A DNA stretch of 18,448 nucleotides from an uncultured Actinomycetes bacterium (GCA_937888775.1 CALAQT010000496.1:1-18448); one strand, 5' to 3'. Positions 1 through 7,668 are shown, counted from the stretch's first letter. Made by a program: numbers and translations. Notes: generated by a model not told the origin, from the sequence alone.

Positions 1-48
1 CGCCACCCCAAACCCGGGGGGCTTGACACCACCGACGACGACAAGTAA
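1..48 (+). CDS. possible C-terminal tail of a gene entering from the left
   Basis: A frame open from the first base reads RHPKPGGLDTTDDDK and stops with TAA. A charged, acidic and lysine-ended tail is plausible for a real protein C-terminus, but fifteen residues are too few to assign a family. It would run toward, and end convergent with, the minus-strand oxygenase/reductase pair. Confidence 0.3.
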   Translation, partial: RHPKPGGLDTTDDDK

Positions 49-63
49 GCACAAGGGAGATGC

Positions 64-255
64 ATGCTCCGGTTCGACACAAGCGGGCCGGGCGTCCGTG
101 CGTGGAGTGTCCTCGAAACCGGCGAGACTCCCATCAGGCGAAGGCTACGAGACGTCCGGCTGAGCGACGCCAGGCACACGGGTCTTCGCGACTGTGGCGG
201 TGTCGTGAGACTTGCGACGCGCGAACCGGTGTTGGTTGAGGCGCCTAGCGCGTAA
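64..255 (+). CDS. small hypothetical ORF, 63 aa
   Basis: An ATG is preceded by AAGGGAG at 53-59 with a short 4-base gap. The product is arginine-rich and contains no family I recognise, no membrane segment and no cysteine motif. Its last 11 bases overlap the 3' end of the convergent reductase gene. In GC-rich DNA a chance ORF of this size is common, and the only positive evidence is the Shine-Dalgarno-like sequence, so it may not be expressed. If it is not real, 49-244 is simply a short intergenic stretch. Confidence 0.22.
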   Translation: MLRFDTSGPGVRAWSVLETGETPIRRRLRDVRLSDARHTGLRDCGGVVRLATREPVLVEAPSA

Positions 256-1264
256 TGCTCGTCTGCGCCGGCGTGTCGGCGCCACGCTCCGGCCGGAAGC
301 CGGTATCGATGGTGATTGCCCCACCCACTGCGCGCGACACGCACGTGAGGATCGTCGTGCCCTCGCGTCGCTGCTCCTCGCTGAGGAACACATCGCGGTG
401 GTCAAGCTCACCTTCCGCGTCGAGGACTCGCGCCGCACACAGGCCGCACTCGCCACGCAGGCAGTCCCACATCATCTCGACGTCGTTGTCGGTCAGCGAG
501 TCGAGCAGGGTGCGATCGCGGCGGACAGTCACTTCGCGATCGCCCTGGTCGTGGAGGCGCACGACGAACTCCTCCGGTGCGAAGCGTCCCCCGGACGCGA
601 ACGTCTCGAACTGCAGCCGGTCCGGTCGTCTGTCTTTCTCGCGCCATGCGTGCTGCGCGGCGTCGCGCAGCCGCAGCGGTCCGCACAGGTACGCCTCGCC
701 GTCAGGATCCAGCTTGTCGATCTCCGTGCCGAGGTCGAGCCGCCGGCCATCCGAGGAGACGTATAGCTCGAGCCTGTCGCCCACCAGATCCGCGAGTTCG
801 TCGAGGAACGGCATCTGTTCTCTGGTGCGTGCTGCGTAGAGAAGCCGGAACGGCCTGCCGTGGCGCATAAGCGCCTGCGCCATGCCGAAGATCGGAGTGA
901 TCCCGATCCCGCCCGCGACGAGCAGGTACTCGGGCCGCCCGTACTGGAGCTCGAAATGGCTCTGCGGTTCGGAGACCTCGACGACCGCGCCGCGCTCGAG
1001 CCCGCGTACGTAGGTCGACCCGCCGCGGCTGTCCGAAATCTCCTTTACCGCGATGCGGTAGGCACCATCGACGGGTCGCTCCCCCACGAGCGAATACGAC
1101 CGGATGTCGGGAAGCCCGTCGATTCGAACGGCGATGTCAAGGTGGGCGCCGGTCGGGTACGGGTGGGTCCCGCGCGCTGGCTCGATCTCGATCATGCGGA
1201 CGTCGATCGCGACGTCAGCCACTACCCGTACGTGCCCCTGGGCGAAGTGACTACCTCCTATCAT
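245..1264 (-). CDS. VanB/PDR-type oxidoreductase (FMN, NAD(P)H, 2Fe-2S)
   Basis: This is the electron-transfer partner of a Rieske oxygenase. It takes hydride from NAD(P)H through flavin to a plant-type 2Fe-2S cluster. The domains are in phthalate-dioxygenase-reductase order. The flavin-binding RSYS lies at about residues 55-58, the nucleotide-binding GGIGITP at 118-124 and a CGP motif at 194-196. The C-terminal ferredoxin domain has Cys268, Cys273 and Cys276 (CX4CX2C) and Cys308. The length of 339 aa is normal for the family. The ATG at 1264 lies inside the end of the upstream small ORF, and a GGAGG follows rather than precedes it, so initiation by coupling is likely and the exact start is uncertain. 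The neighbouring Rieske oxygenase gene supports the role. The aromatic substrate cannot be read from the sequence. Confidence 0.88.
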   Translation of the reverse strand: MIGGSHFAQGHVRVVADVAIDVRMIEIEPARGTHPYPTGAHLDIAVRIDGLPDIRSYSLVGERPVDGAYRIAVKEISDSRGGSTYVRGLERGAVVEVSEPQSHFELQYGRPEYLLVAGGIGITPIFGMAQALMRHGRPFRLLYAARTREQMPFLDELADLVGDRLELYVSSDGRRLDLGTEIDKLDPDGEAYLCGPLRLRDAAQHAWREKDRRPDRLQFETFASGGRFAPEEFVVRLHDQGDREVTVRRDRTLLDSLTDNDVEMMWDCLRGECGLCAARVLDAEGELDHRDVFLSEEQRREGTTILTCVSRAVGGAITIDTGFRPERGADTPAQTSITR

Positions 1265-1358
1265 CGCGAATGATCAGCCTGGTGGGAAGCCGGGCTAAGA
1301 CGTGCTCGCCGCTGACCGCGACGTCCAGGGTTTCGCCGCTCGAACCGATCGTGCTCAC
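1251..1358 (-). CDS. possible 35-aa small protein between the oxygenase and reductase genes
   Basis: A GTG codon is preceded by AGGAG with a 7-base gap (1366-1370), the best ribosome-binding site in this 190-base interval. The frame continues for 35 codons (VSTIGSSGETLDVAVSGEHV and on) to a TAG that overlaps the reductase ATG by 14 bases. The geometry suggests translational coupling to the reductase, whose own start lacks a good upstream ribosome-binding site. The product has no recognised motif. It could be a leader peptide whose translation delivers ribosomes to the reductase start. It could also be a chance ORF. Confidence 0.35.
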   Translation of the reverse strand: MSTIGSSGETLDVAVSGEHVLARLPTRLIIRDDRR

Positions 1359-1454
1359 GGGCGATCTCCTGTAGAATGCCGCGGTGCTGCGTTTGCGCGA
1401 CGTGGAGGATCCGGTGGCACTCCGGCACCTCCGCCTGGTCACGGAGCTGCGGGC

Positions 1455-2651
1455 TCACTTCACCCCGAGGTGCTTGGCATCGGCATCCGTGGCCTCGACG
1501 CGCGTGACCCTTTCCTCCTCGGCCTCGGATTCGCTGGCGGACCTGCGGTAGCGCTCGTCTTCGGCCTCCTCGGCCATCATCTTGTCGATCAGGCGCCGCG
1601 CCCACATAGCGCCGCTGTCTATGTTCAGGTTGTAGAACTGCTTGTCGGGGTTCGCGTCGACACCGCGTTGCTGGGCCGCGAGCACGTCCTCGTCCTCGGC
1701 GAAGACGCCCGAGACTCCCTCGCGGAGCAACGTCGTGATCCGCTGATCGCCGAGGCTGTAGTTACGCGCGAAGGCCCAGAAGTAGTGACACGACTTCTCG
1801 GTCTCGGGCGTCATTGTGTTCAGCACGAAGCCCGTGACGCCCTCGGATCGGTTGCCCTCGGGAGCGCCCGTGCCGGTCGGCGCGACACCCACGTCGATCG
1901 CGATCGTGCTCGGCGCCTCGAAGTTGACGATCTGCCAGCGGTCGACCTTACCCGCCGGCTCGCCGCGCTTCCACTCGAGCTGCATCTTCCAGAACGGCGG
2001 CGCGTCGACGCCTGTCATCCAGCGGGTCACGGTCGCCGAGCGCGCGCCGTGCGTCACCTCGAAAGGAACCTCGGCGATCGATCGCTGACCTATGCTGGCA
2101 CCGTGGACGAACGTCTCGTGAGTGAGATCCATCAGATTGTCGACGATCAGCTTGTAGTTGCACTCGAGGTGGATCAGCCCGCCGTCACCCGCCCACTCAG
2201 AATCCTCGTTCCAGTGGAGATCCGGCACTCGATCAGGGTCGGCGAGAGCCGGATCGCCGGTCCAGACCCACACGAATCGGTGGCGATCGACAACCGGGTA
2301 GGAGCGCACGCGCGCCGCCGGATTGATCGTCGTCTGCGACGGCATGAAAGTGCAACGACCGTCGGAGTTGTAGACGAGTCCGTGATAGGCGCAGGCGACG
2401 TCATCACCCTCGAGCCGGCCTTTCGAGAGCGGCATCAGCCGGTGCCAGCAGGCGTCCTCAAGAGCGGCCGGTCGCCCATCCCCGCGCCGGAACAGGATCA
2501 GATTCCGTCCCGCGATCGTGCGTGCGAGCAGCTCGTGCCGCAGCTCCACATCGTACGCAGCGGCGTACCAGCAGTTGCGCGGCCAGTCGGTGAGCTTGAA
2601 GGTGTCGGGCACCCGCCGGATGTCGGCGGACCCGCCGTTGGTACTCGCCAT
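1455..2651 (-). CDS. Rieske 2Fe-2S aromatic oxygenase, VanA-like alpha subunit
   Basis: This is the terminal oxygenase of a two-component Rieske system, probably an aromatic O-demethylase or hydroxylase. The Rieske cluster ligands are Cys68-Trp-His70 and Cys87-Ala-Tyr-His90. The mononuclear iron site is DNLMDLTHETFVH, with bridging Asp175 and ligands His178 and His183; an acidic FAEDEDVLAAQ segment near residue 320 likely supplies the Asp ligand. The start at 2651 is chosen because GGGAGG lies just upstream of that ATG; an in-frame ATG at 2687 lacks such support. The 398 aa are slightly long because of an acidic, Glu/Arg-rich tail after about residue 358. The matching reductase lies downstream on the same strand. 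An IS66 end sits only 52 bases upstream, so the native promoter is probably separated or replaced. The substrate is unknown. Confidence 0.88.
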   Translation of the reverse strand: MASTNGGSADIRRVPDTFKLTDWPRNCWYAAAYDVELRHELLARTIAGRNLILFRRGDGRPAALEDACWHRLMPLSKGRLEGDDVACAYHGLVYNSDGRCTFMPSQTTINPAARVRSYPVVDRHRFVWVWTGDPALADPDRVPDLHWNEDSEWAGDGGLIHLECNYKLIVDNLMDLTHETFVHGASIGQRSIAEVPFEVTHGARSATVTRWMTGVDAPPFWKMQLEWKRGEPAGKVDRWQIVNFEAPSTIAIDVGVAPTGTGAPEGNRSEGVTGFVLNTMTPETEKSCHYFWAFARNYSLGDQRITTLLREGVSGVFAEDEDVLAAQQRGVDANPDKQFYNLNIDSGAMWARRLIDKMMAEEAEDERYRRSASESEAEEERVTRVEATDADAKHLGVK

Positions 2652-2703
2652 ACGTTCCTCCCTCAAACGACGGTCTCTGTTCTGCATGCAACATACCCGG
2701 TTT

Positions 2704-2721
2704 GTAATCGTTCACGGGGTC
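2704..2721. repeat. IS66 terminal inverted repeat, left
   Basis: GTAATCGTTCACGGGGTC matches the right terminus in inverted orientation with two mismatches. Just inside it, at about 2722-2734, lies the self-complementary TGATC-TTG-GATCA. Confidence 0.78.
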
Positions 2722-2731
2722 TGATCTTGGA

Positions 2732-4119
2732 TCAGGCCTGAAGTGGTGCGGGGATGGGCTGTCCGTGTTGGTGGGCGGCGATTGCTTCGGCGAGGTAGGT
2801 ATGCAGTCGGCGGTGTTGCAGGCGGCACGTTTCGCGGATCGTGAGGAGCCGCTCAACGGCGCGGTTCCCGTGGTCGGTCTGGGTGCCGTAGCTGGTCTTG
2901 CGCCACAGCACGCCGTGACGCAGCGCGCGCTCGGCGGTGTTGTTCGTGGCCGGGACGCCCGCGATCCGGGTGAACGTCCAGAGCGCGTCGTAGCGCTCCA
3001 ACAGCCCTGTGCAGAACCGGGCGGTCTGCGGGTCGCGGCCGCGGGTGCCCTGCTCGAGCAGTTCGCGTAGCAGCTGACGATGGGGCGCGAGCTCGGCCGC
3101 GAGAGCGTCCAGGTCGGCCACGTCGCGGCCTGGCGCCTTGAGGATCTTGAACGTGTCAGCGAGACACTTCTGGAGCTTGCGCCCGAGCCGGCCGGGCGCG
3201 CCGGCGCGCTCGCCCAACGCGACGAAGTCACGCAGAACGTGAGCAAGGCACAGCTGGCGCTTGGAAGCGTCGATGTACAGGTACACGGAGTAGCGGTCAG
3301 ACACGATCACCCCGTCAGGATCATCGCCCAACAGGGCGCGAGCAGCGTCACGATCACGACGAACGGCGATCTGAAACAGCGCGGCGTCAACCGCCGCAGC
3401 GACCGACAGCCACCGCGTATCGCCCGCCTGTCGCCACGACGTCTCATCGCGCACCGGACCGCGGCGTCATCGAGATGACGCAGGATCTGCACGTAGGGAT
3501 CCTCCAATGCCGCCGAGGTTTGCTTGACCAGCGCCTCGACCGACGCGACGCTGATCTGGATGCCGCACAGATCCTCAAGCAGCCTTGAGGTCTCACGTCG
3601 CGACACCCGCGCCGCGGTCAATGTCGACGCGGCCGCTGCGACACTCGCCCCGAACGCTCCTTCCCCAACACCGACAGGCAGCGGCGCGAGCGTCCGGTGA
3701 CCACACATACAGCGCGTCCGCATCCGCCGATGCTCACACACCTCCACCACGACACGGATGTCGCTCACCTGATGGGCGACAGGATCGCCATCAGCAACCC
3801 TGTCCGCCTCACCGATCCCCGCGCCACAACCACCACACGCAGACGGCCAGTACGTCTCCACACGATCTGGGTCAGCGACCATCGGCCGGTGCTGGCCGGG
3901 ATGACCGGGCTGACCGCCCTGCCGACGCCCCGAGCCCTTCTTCTTCGGACGATCCTTCCTGGCTTCAGACGAATCGCGCGACGGCGGCAGAGAACTGTTA
4001 CGCGAGCTCCGACCGATCTGCCGCTCAAGCTCCTCCACCCGCGCCATCAACGACAACACCAGATCGATGATCGCCTCCGGATCACGCTCGATCGCCGCCC
4101 TGAGCTCCTCCCGCTGCAC
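2732..4119 (-). pseudogene. IS66-family transposase, one frameshift
   Basis: The 5' part (4119 down to about 3455) encodes an N-terminal helix, the family hallmark NSSLPPSRDSSE near residue 41, a basic linker, and a Cys-rich zinc-binding segment (CGGCG and CMCG). The 3' part (3454-2732) carries the DDE core: Asp in DETSW, Asp in VSDRYSVY and Glu in NNTAERALR. The two halves lie in different frames. The join is at about 3445-3460, exactly at the first catalytic Asp, where adding one G (GCGATGAG to GCGGATGAG) restores ADETSW. A single-base deletion is the simplest cause, so the protein is probably inactive. Transcription of the gene runs toward the oxygenase operon. Confidence 0.85.
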
Positions 4120-4167
4120 GCCGCAAGATTCCCTGCAGCCAGCAGGAACCCTCTACGAACGCCCGAC

Positions 4168-4185
4168 GACCCCCTGAACGCTTAC
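4168..4185. repeat. IS66 terminal inverted repeat, right
   Basis: GACCCCCTGAACGCTTAC is the reverse complement of the left terminus apart from two positions. Maturase coding sequence begins at the next base. Confidence 0.78.
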
Positions 4186-4419
4186 CTCGCTGAGGAGATC
4201 AACCCCCTCGTGCGAGGATGGGCCATCTACTATGGCCGGTTCTACCCGACCAAGGTGGCTCTGCTTCTCCGGCGCATCAACGAGTACTTGGTGCGCTGGC
4301 TGCGATGCAAATACAAGCGACTGCGCGGCCGTCCCCGACGGGCACGAGAACTCCTAGCAAAGATCGCGAAACGCGAGCCGGGACTCTTCGCTCACTGGAC
4401 CGCGGGCGCGCTGCCGTGA
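4186..4419 (+). pseudogene. C-terminal fragment of a group II intron reverse transcriptase/maturase
   Basis: About 77 residues match the maturase-specific (GIIM) C-terminal region: EINPLVRGWAIYYGRF, then RRINEYLVRWLRCKYKRLRG and PGLFAHW, ending in a stop. The whole reverse transcriptase domain is missing because the IS66 right end abuts the fragment. In group II introns the maturase is followed at once by domains V and VI, which is what is seen downstream. The fragment has no start codon or ribosome-binding site and should be inactive. Confidence 0.88.
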
Positions 4420-4434
4420 ACGGCTAGATGATAG

Positions 4435-4508
4435 GAGCCGGATGACGGGAGACTGTCACGTCCGGTTCTCAGAGCGCCCGGGGGCGAAACTCCCCCGGGC
4501 GACTCACC
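4435..4508 (+). ncRNA. group II intron 3' end: domains V and VI
   Basis: Domain V is the 34-base segment 4435-4468. Its lower helix of 8 pairs joins GAGCCGGA to TCCGGTTC and contains the catalytic AGC triad. The upper helix TGACGG/CTGTCA is capped by a GAGA tetraloop, and the usual two-base CG bulge is on the 3' side. Domain VI follows as a GC-rich hairpin: GAGCGCCCGGGGG pairs with CCCCCGGGCG and CTC, leaving one unpaired A at 4502, a candidate branch-point adenosine. The 3' splice site should fall at about 4507-4510. Domains I-IV are lost, so the intron cannot splice on its own. Confidence 0.85.
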
Positions 4509-4535
4509 TAGCAGTGCACGCTGGGATCTGTGCGG

Positions 4536-4571
4536 GGGGCCGCCCGAGCCCACAAGGCGAAGGGCGGTCCC
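4536..4571 (+). other. strong hairpin between the intron end and the IS1380 fragment
   Basis: GGGGCCGCCC (4536-4545) pairs with GGGCGGTCCC (4562-4571) over 10 bp with one G-U pair and a 16-base loop. No T-tract follows. The 70-odd bases around it belong neither to the domain V/VI fold nor clearly to the transposase. They may be exon sequence or junction debris. Confidence 0.5.
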
Positions 4572-4582
4572 TACCGCGACCG

Positions 4583-5557
4583 TTCGGGCATGTCCGCCAG
4601 CTCGACCGGGTGATTGACCAGACGCTCTGCCGGGCGTGGGCCGCTGGCGCCGGGCCGGGCGAGGAGCGGCTGGTGATCGATATCGACAGCTTCGTCGGGG
4701 AGGTCCACGGCGATCAGAAGCAGGGCGCCTCTTACGGGTACACCAAGCAGCTGGGCTATCACCCGCTGCTGGCGACCCGCGGCGGGACCGGCGAGGTGCT
4801 GCACATCCGCAACCGCAAGGGGAAGGCCAACACCCAGCGCGGGAACCCGAGGTTCGTCGATGAGCTGCTCGCCCGCGTGCGTCGTGCGGGCGCGACCGGC
4901 ACGATCCTGATCCGCGCCGACAGCGGCTTTGAGAACCACAAGCTGTTCAAGACGTTCGACGCTCGCGGCGTGGAGTTCTCGATCGGCGTCAAGCAGCGCA
5001 AGTCAATCCGGGCGCTGATCGAGGAGATCCCCGAGACCGCCTGGATCAAGCTCGAGGACTATCCGAAGACCGGTGAGGCGCAGATCGCCGAGACCAAGCT
5101 CGGTGACTGGCGGCTGATCGTCCGCCGCACCCGGCTCGTCGGACCGCAGGCCGACCTGTTTCCCGACTGGCGCTACCACGCGTTCGCCACCAACCGCACC
5201 GAAGCGCTGAAGCTCGTCGAAGCCGAGCACCGCGAGCACGCCGTCGTGGAGCTCGCGATCCGCGATCTCAAGGACCAAGCGCTTGCGCACTTCCCCTCAG
5301 GCCGGTTCCCCGCCAACAGCGCTTGGACCGTGATCGCCGCCCTCTCGCACAACCTCGGGCGGTGGACCAGCCAGATCGGCCTGCCCGACCACATCACCCG
5401 GACCGCGGCCACCCGCCGCCGCCGGCTGTTTCGGATCCCGGGACGACTGACCCGCACCAGCCGGCAATGGACGCTCCGGCTTCCCGCCCGCTGGCCCTGG
5501 CAACAGGACTTCACCAACGCGCTCACCCGCATCCGCGCGCTCCCCGCCCTCACCTGA
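4583..5557 (+). pseudogene. IS1380-family transposase, 5'-truncated
   Basis: Homology starts at FGHVRQLDRVIDQTL and runs to the stop. The DDE residues of this family are all visible: Asp in VIDIDSFVGEVHG, Asp in RADSGFEN, and Glu in the VVELAIRDLKD segment. Typical IS1380 blocks QGASYGYTKQLGYHPLLAT and the C-terminal SAWTVIAALSHNLGRW are present. The N-terminal region of roughly 100 residues expected upstream of GHVRQLD is missing and replaced by the group II intron end. The frame stays open upstream to 4442, but that part is intron and hairpin sequence, so an apparent start there is not the natural one. Confidence 0.85.
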
Positions 5558-5767
5558 CCCCACCCCCGGGGCACAGCGACACCGATTCAGCAGCTCCGCC
5601 GGCAACGGCCAGCACGGCCCTGCCGAACCACGTACCCCAACCGGTGAAACGCGGCCCCCACCAGCCCCGAAGTGCCACACCACAGCCGATCAACCAGCGA
5701 AAACCATGACGACCAACCGATCCACCCCTTCCCGCGTCATCCGACACAGCTACTCGGTGGATCCAGG
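4583..5767 (+). mobile_element. IS1380-family element remnant, left end lost
   Basis: About 210 bases of non-coding DNA follow the transposase stop. A likely right terminus is GGTGGATCCAGG, ending at 5767. Read outward it is CCTGGATCCACC, which resembles the CCT-GAT-type tips of IS1380 elements such as ISEcp1 (from memory). No left tip is present, so the boundary is only a proposal. No gene is seen in 5558-5767. Confidence 0.5.
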
Positions 5768-6045
5768 CTAAACCGCTCTGCCCACCCTACCCGGACGGTG
5801 ACACAACCCACGGAAGCGTCAGTAGGTTGTTTTTCCGCGGCATCCGCGACGGTCGACCGGCCAGTCGGGGACCGTTTGACGATGTAACGATGTATGCTCT
5901 CGCGCCATGCAGGCAACCGGGCGATCTGGTCGCAGATGAGAGATCGTTGGCTTCAGAACTCAGTCTTTCCGTCCAGGCCCGACTTTGGCGGCGCTTCTTT
6001 TCCTGACCTTTGCGAGCTTGGAGCCCTGCGCAGAGCTGGGCGGCG
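5768..6045 (+). promoter_or_regulatory. leader region of the sugar transporter operon
   Basis: These 278 bases between the mobile stack and the transporter hold no supported gene. They must carry the operon promoter unless transcription comes from the IS elements. TTTGACG at about 5875-5881 resembles a -35 box, but no -10 box lies at the usual spacing. The tandem octamer at 5879-5894 is the most conspicuous motif. Confidence 0.4.
5879..5894 (+). repeat. tandem octamer ACGATGTA x2, candidate operator
   Basis: ACGATGTA is perfectly repeated head to tail, about 150 bases upstream of the transporter ATPase start and beside a -35-like TTTGACG. Direct-repeat operators occur for some sugar regulators such as the DeoR family. 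No regulator gene is in the window, so this is only a candidate. Confidence 0.4.
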
Positions 6046-7668
6046 ATGAGCGCGAGCGCGACAGGTCCGAGGACCAAGCCGGTCGTCGAGATGCTTGGGG
6101 TTTCGCGCCGCTTCCCCGGCGTCCAAGCACTGAAGGGCGTCGATTTCCGTGTCGACGGGGGCGAGATCCATGCCCTGTTGGGTGAGAACGGCGCGGGCAA
6201 GTCGACCCTGATCCGGATCCTCTCTGGTGCCGAGCGCATGGACAGTGGCCAGATCGTCCTGAGCGGGGAGGAGATCGAGATCTCGGGTCCCATCGACGCG
6301 CTAGCCCGAGGAATCTCCACCGTCTACCAGGAGACGAGTCTGGCCAGCCATCTGAGCGTGGCTGAGAACCTGTTCCTCGGACGGTTGCCCACGACGCGGG
6401 GTGGACTCGTGAACTGGCGCAAGATCTACCGGGACGGCGCCGCGCTGCTGGAGCGGCTGCAGCTCAAGGTGCCGTTGCGGACTCCGGTGAGCCGGTTGAC
6501 GATCGCCCAGCAGCAGATGACGGAGATCGCCAAGGCGCTGTCCCAGGACGTCAAGGTGCTCGTGCTCGACGAGCCGACCTCCGCGCTGGCCGAGGGCGAG
6601 GTGGCGGAGCTGTTTCGCGTGCTTCGCGACCTGCGCAGTCAGGGTGTCGCGATCGTCTACATCTCGCACGTGATCGAGGAGCTCCTCGATCTCTGCGACC
6701 GGGTTACGATCATGCGCGACGGCGAGGTGGTGGGCGACCGTCCGGTCGCGCGCACGAGCGCGGACGAGCTCGTCCGGATGATGGTCGGCCGAAACCTGGT
6801 CGAGATGTTCCCCAAGGCCAGTGCGCATTTAGGCGACGAGCTACTCCGAGTCGAGGCTCTGCGCGTACGGGGAAAGCAGACTGAGGTCAGCTTCTCTGTT
6901 CGCGCCGGGGAGGTCGTGGGATTCTTGGGTCTGCTCGGTGCCGGCAGGACGACGCTGATGCGGGCGCTGATCGGGGCCATCCCGGTGGAGTCGGGCACCA
7001 TCTTCCGCCGCGGCAAGGCGGTCAAGATCCGCGACCCCCAGGCGGCGATCCGGCATAGCATCGGCTACCTGTCCGATGACCGACGTCGCAGCGGGCTGGC
7101 TGGGGTCCTCGGCGTCGCCAGTAACCTGACTCTCGCCTCACTGCCGCAGTTCTCGCGCTTCGGCGTACTCAGGAAAGGCGAGGAGCGCCGAGCCGCGTCG
7201 GCGATGGTGCAGACGCTGCGGATCATCACCCCCTCGCTCGACCAGCCCGTCTCGTTCCTGAGCGGCGGCAACCAGCAGAAGACAGTGATCGGCAAGTGGC
7301 TGATCGCGGGGGTCGAGGTGCTCTTGCTCGACGAGCCCACCAGGGGGGTCGACGTGGGGTCGAAGGTCGAGATCTACGCACTGATCAACAAGCTCGCAGA
7401 ATCCGGGAAGGCGATCATCCTAGTCTCCTCCTACCTGCCCGAGGGGCTGGGGATGAGCGACCGCATGATCGTGATGCGCGACGGCGCGATCGTGGCCGAG
7501 TTCAAGCACGGCGAGGCGACGCAGGAGGACATCATGTTCGCAGCCATGGGCCAAGCTCCGGTCGGCGCCGGAGCCGGCGCATCCACGCGGGGCCACGGCT
7601 CGCCGGCGCCAGGAGGGCCCCGGGCCGGGAGCGACTACGGCGAGCCGAACGCCGGAGAGCGAACATGA
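6046..7668 (+). CDS. sugar ABC transporter ATPase, RbsA-type with two nucleotide-binding domains
   Basis: This is the energy-coupling subunit of a CUT2 (ribose/rhamnose/xylose-type) importer, on the cytoplasmic face of the membrane. NBD1 has Walker A GENGAGKST (47-55), Q-loop Gln95, signature LTIAQQQ (151-157), Walker B VLVLDEPTSAL and H-loop His208. NBD2 has the degenerate Walker A GLLGAGRTT, signature LSGGNQQ (405-411), Walker B VLLLDEPTRGVDVG and Ser in place of the H-loop His, all usual for RbsA proteins. The ATG at 6046 gives the common N-terminus about 14 residues before VEMLGVS; its ribosome-binding site is weak. The product is 540 aa, with an unusual Gly/Ala/Pro-rich tail after about residue 505. 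It overlaps the permease start by 4 bases (ATGA). Confidence 0.93.
   Translation: MSASATGPRTKPVVEMLGVSRRFPGVQALKGVDFRVDGGEIHALLGENGAGKSTLIRILSGAERMDSGQIVLSGEEIEISGPIDALARGISTVYQETSLASHLSVAENLFLGRLPTTRGGLVNWRKIYRDGAALLERLQLKVPLRTPVSRLTIAQQQMTEIAKALSQDVKVLVLDEPTSALAEGEVAELFRVLRDLRSQGVAIVYISHVIEELLDLCDRVTIMRDGEVVGDRPVARTSADELVRMMVGRNLVEMFPKASAHLGDELLRVEALRVRGKQTEVSFSVRAGEVVGFLGLLGAGRTTLMRALIGAIPVESGTIFRRGKAVKIRDPQAAIRHSIGYLSDDRRRSGLAGVLGVASNLTLASLPQFSRFGVLRKGEERRAASAMVQTLRIITPSLDQPVSFLSGGNQQKTVIGKWLIAGVEVLLLDEPTRGVDVGSKVEIYALINKLAESGKAIILVSSYLPEGLGMSDRMIVMRDGAIVAEFKHGEATQEDIMFAAMGQAPVGAGAGASTRGHGSPAPGGPRAGSDYGEPNAGERT

Larger units (their letters stand above)
2704..4185 (-). mobile_element. IS66-family insertion sequence with both ends visible
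   Basis: The element is 1482 bp. The left end begins GTAATCGTTCACGGGGTC and the right end, read on the minus strand, begins GTAAGCGTTCAGGGGGTC. These match at 16 of 18 positions, and GTAAGCG-type tips are typical of IS66. It holds one transposase gene and no small tnpA/tnpB genes, which fits the single-gene (ISBst12-like) branch. The expected 8-bp target duplication is absent: the flanks are CCCGGTTT on the left and CTCGCTGA on the right. The left flank is the oxygenase leader and the right flank is a group II intron maturase, so a rearrangement has occurred at one or both sides. Confidence 0.82.

Noticed and set aside
2652..2687. Upstream in-frame ATG (2687) for the Rieske oxygenase
   Set aside because: The ATG at 2651 has GGGAGG directly before it; the added 12 residues are basic, family-atypical and would place the strong ribosome-binding site inside the gene.
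3585..4185. Long plus-strand frames opposite the IS66 transposase, including one joined to the maturase fragment
   Set aside because: They are low-complexity (Arg, His, Pro, Thr) reverse-strand shadows of the transposase; only the part after the IS66 end at 4186 has real maturase similarity.
4442..4582. ATG at 4442 as the natural start of the IS1380 transposase
   Set aside because: The first 47 codons translate group II intron domain V/VI and the hairpin, so the apparent N-terminus is an accident of the fusion.
7296..7664. Permease gene extended upstream to 7296
   Set aside because: That part overlaps the ATPase gene out of frame and has no membrane-protein features; the ATG at 7665 with GGAG and the ATGA overlap is clearly the start.
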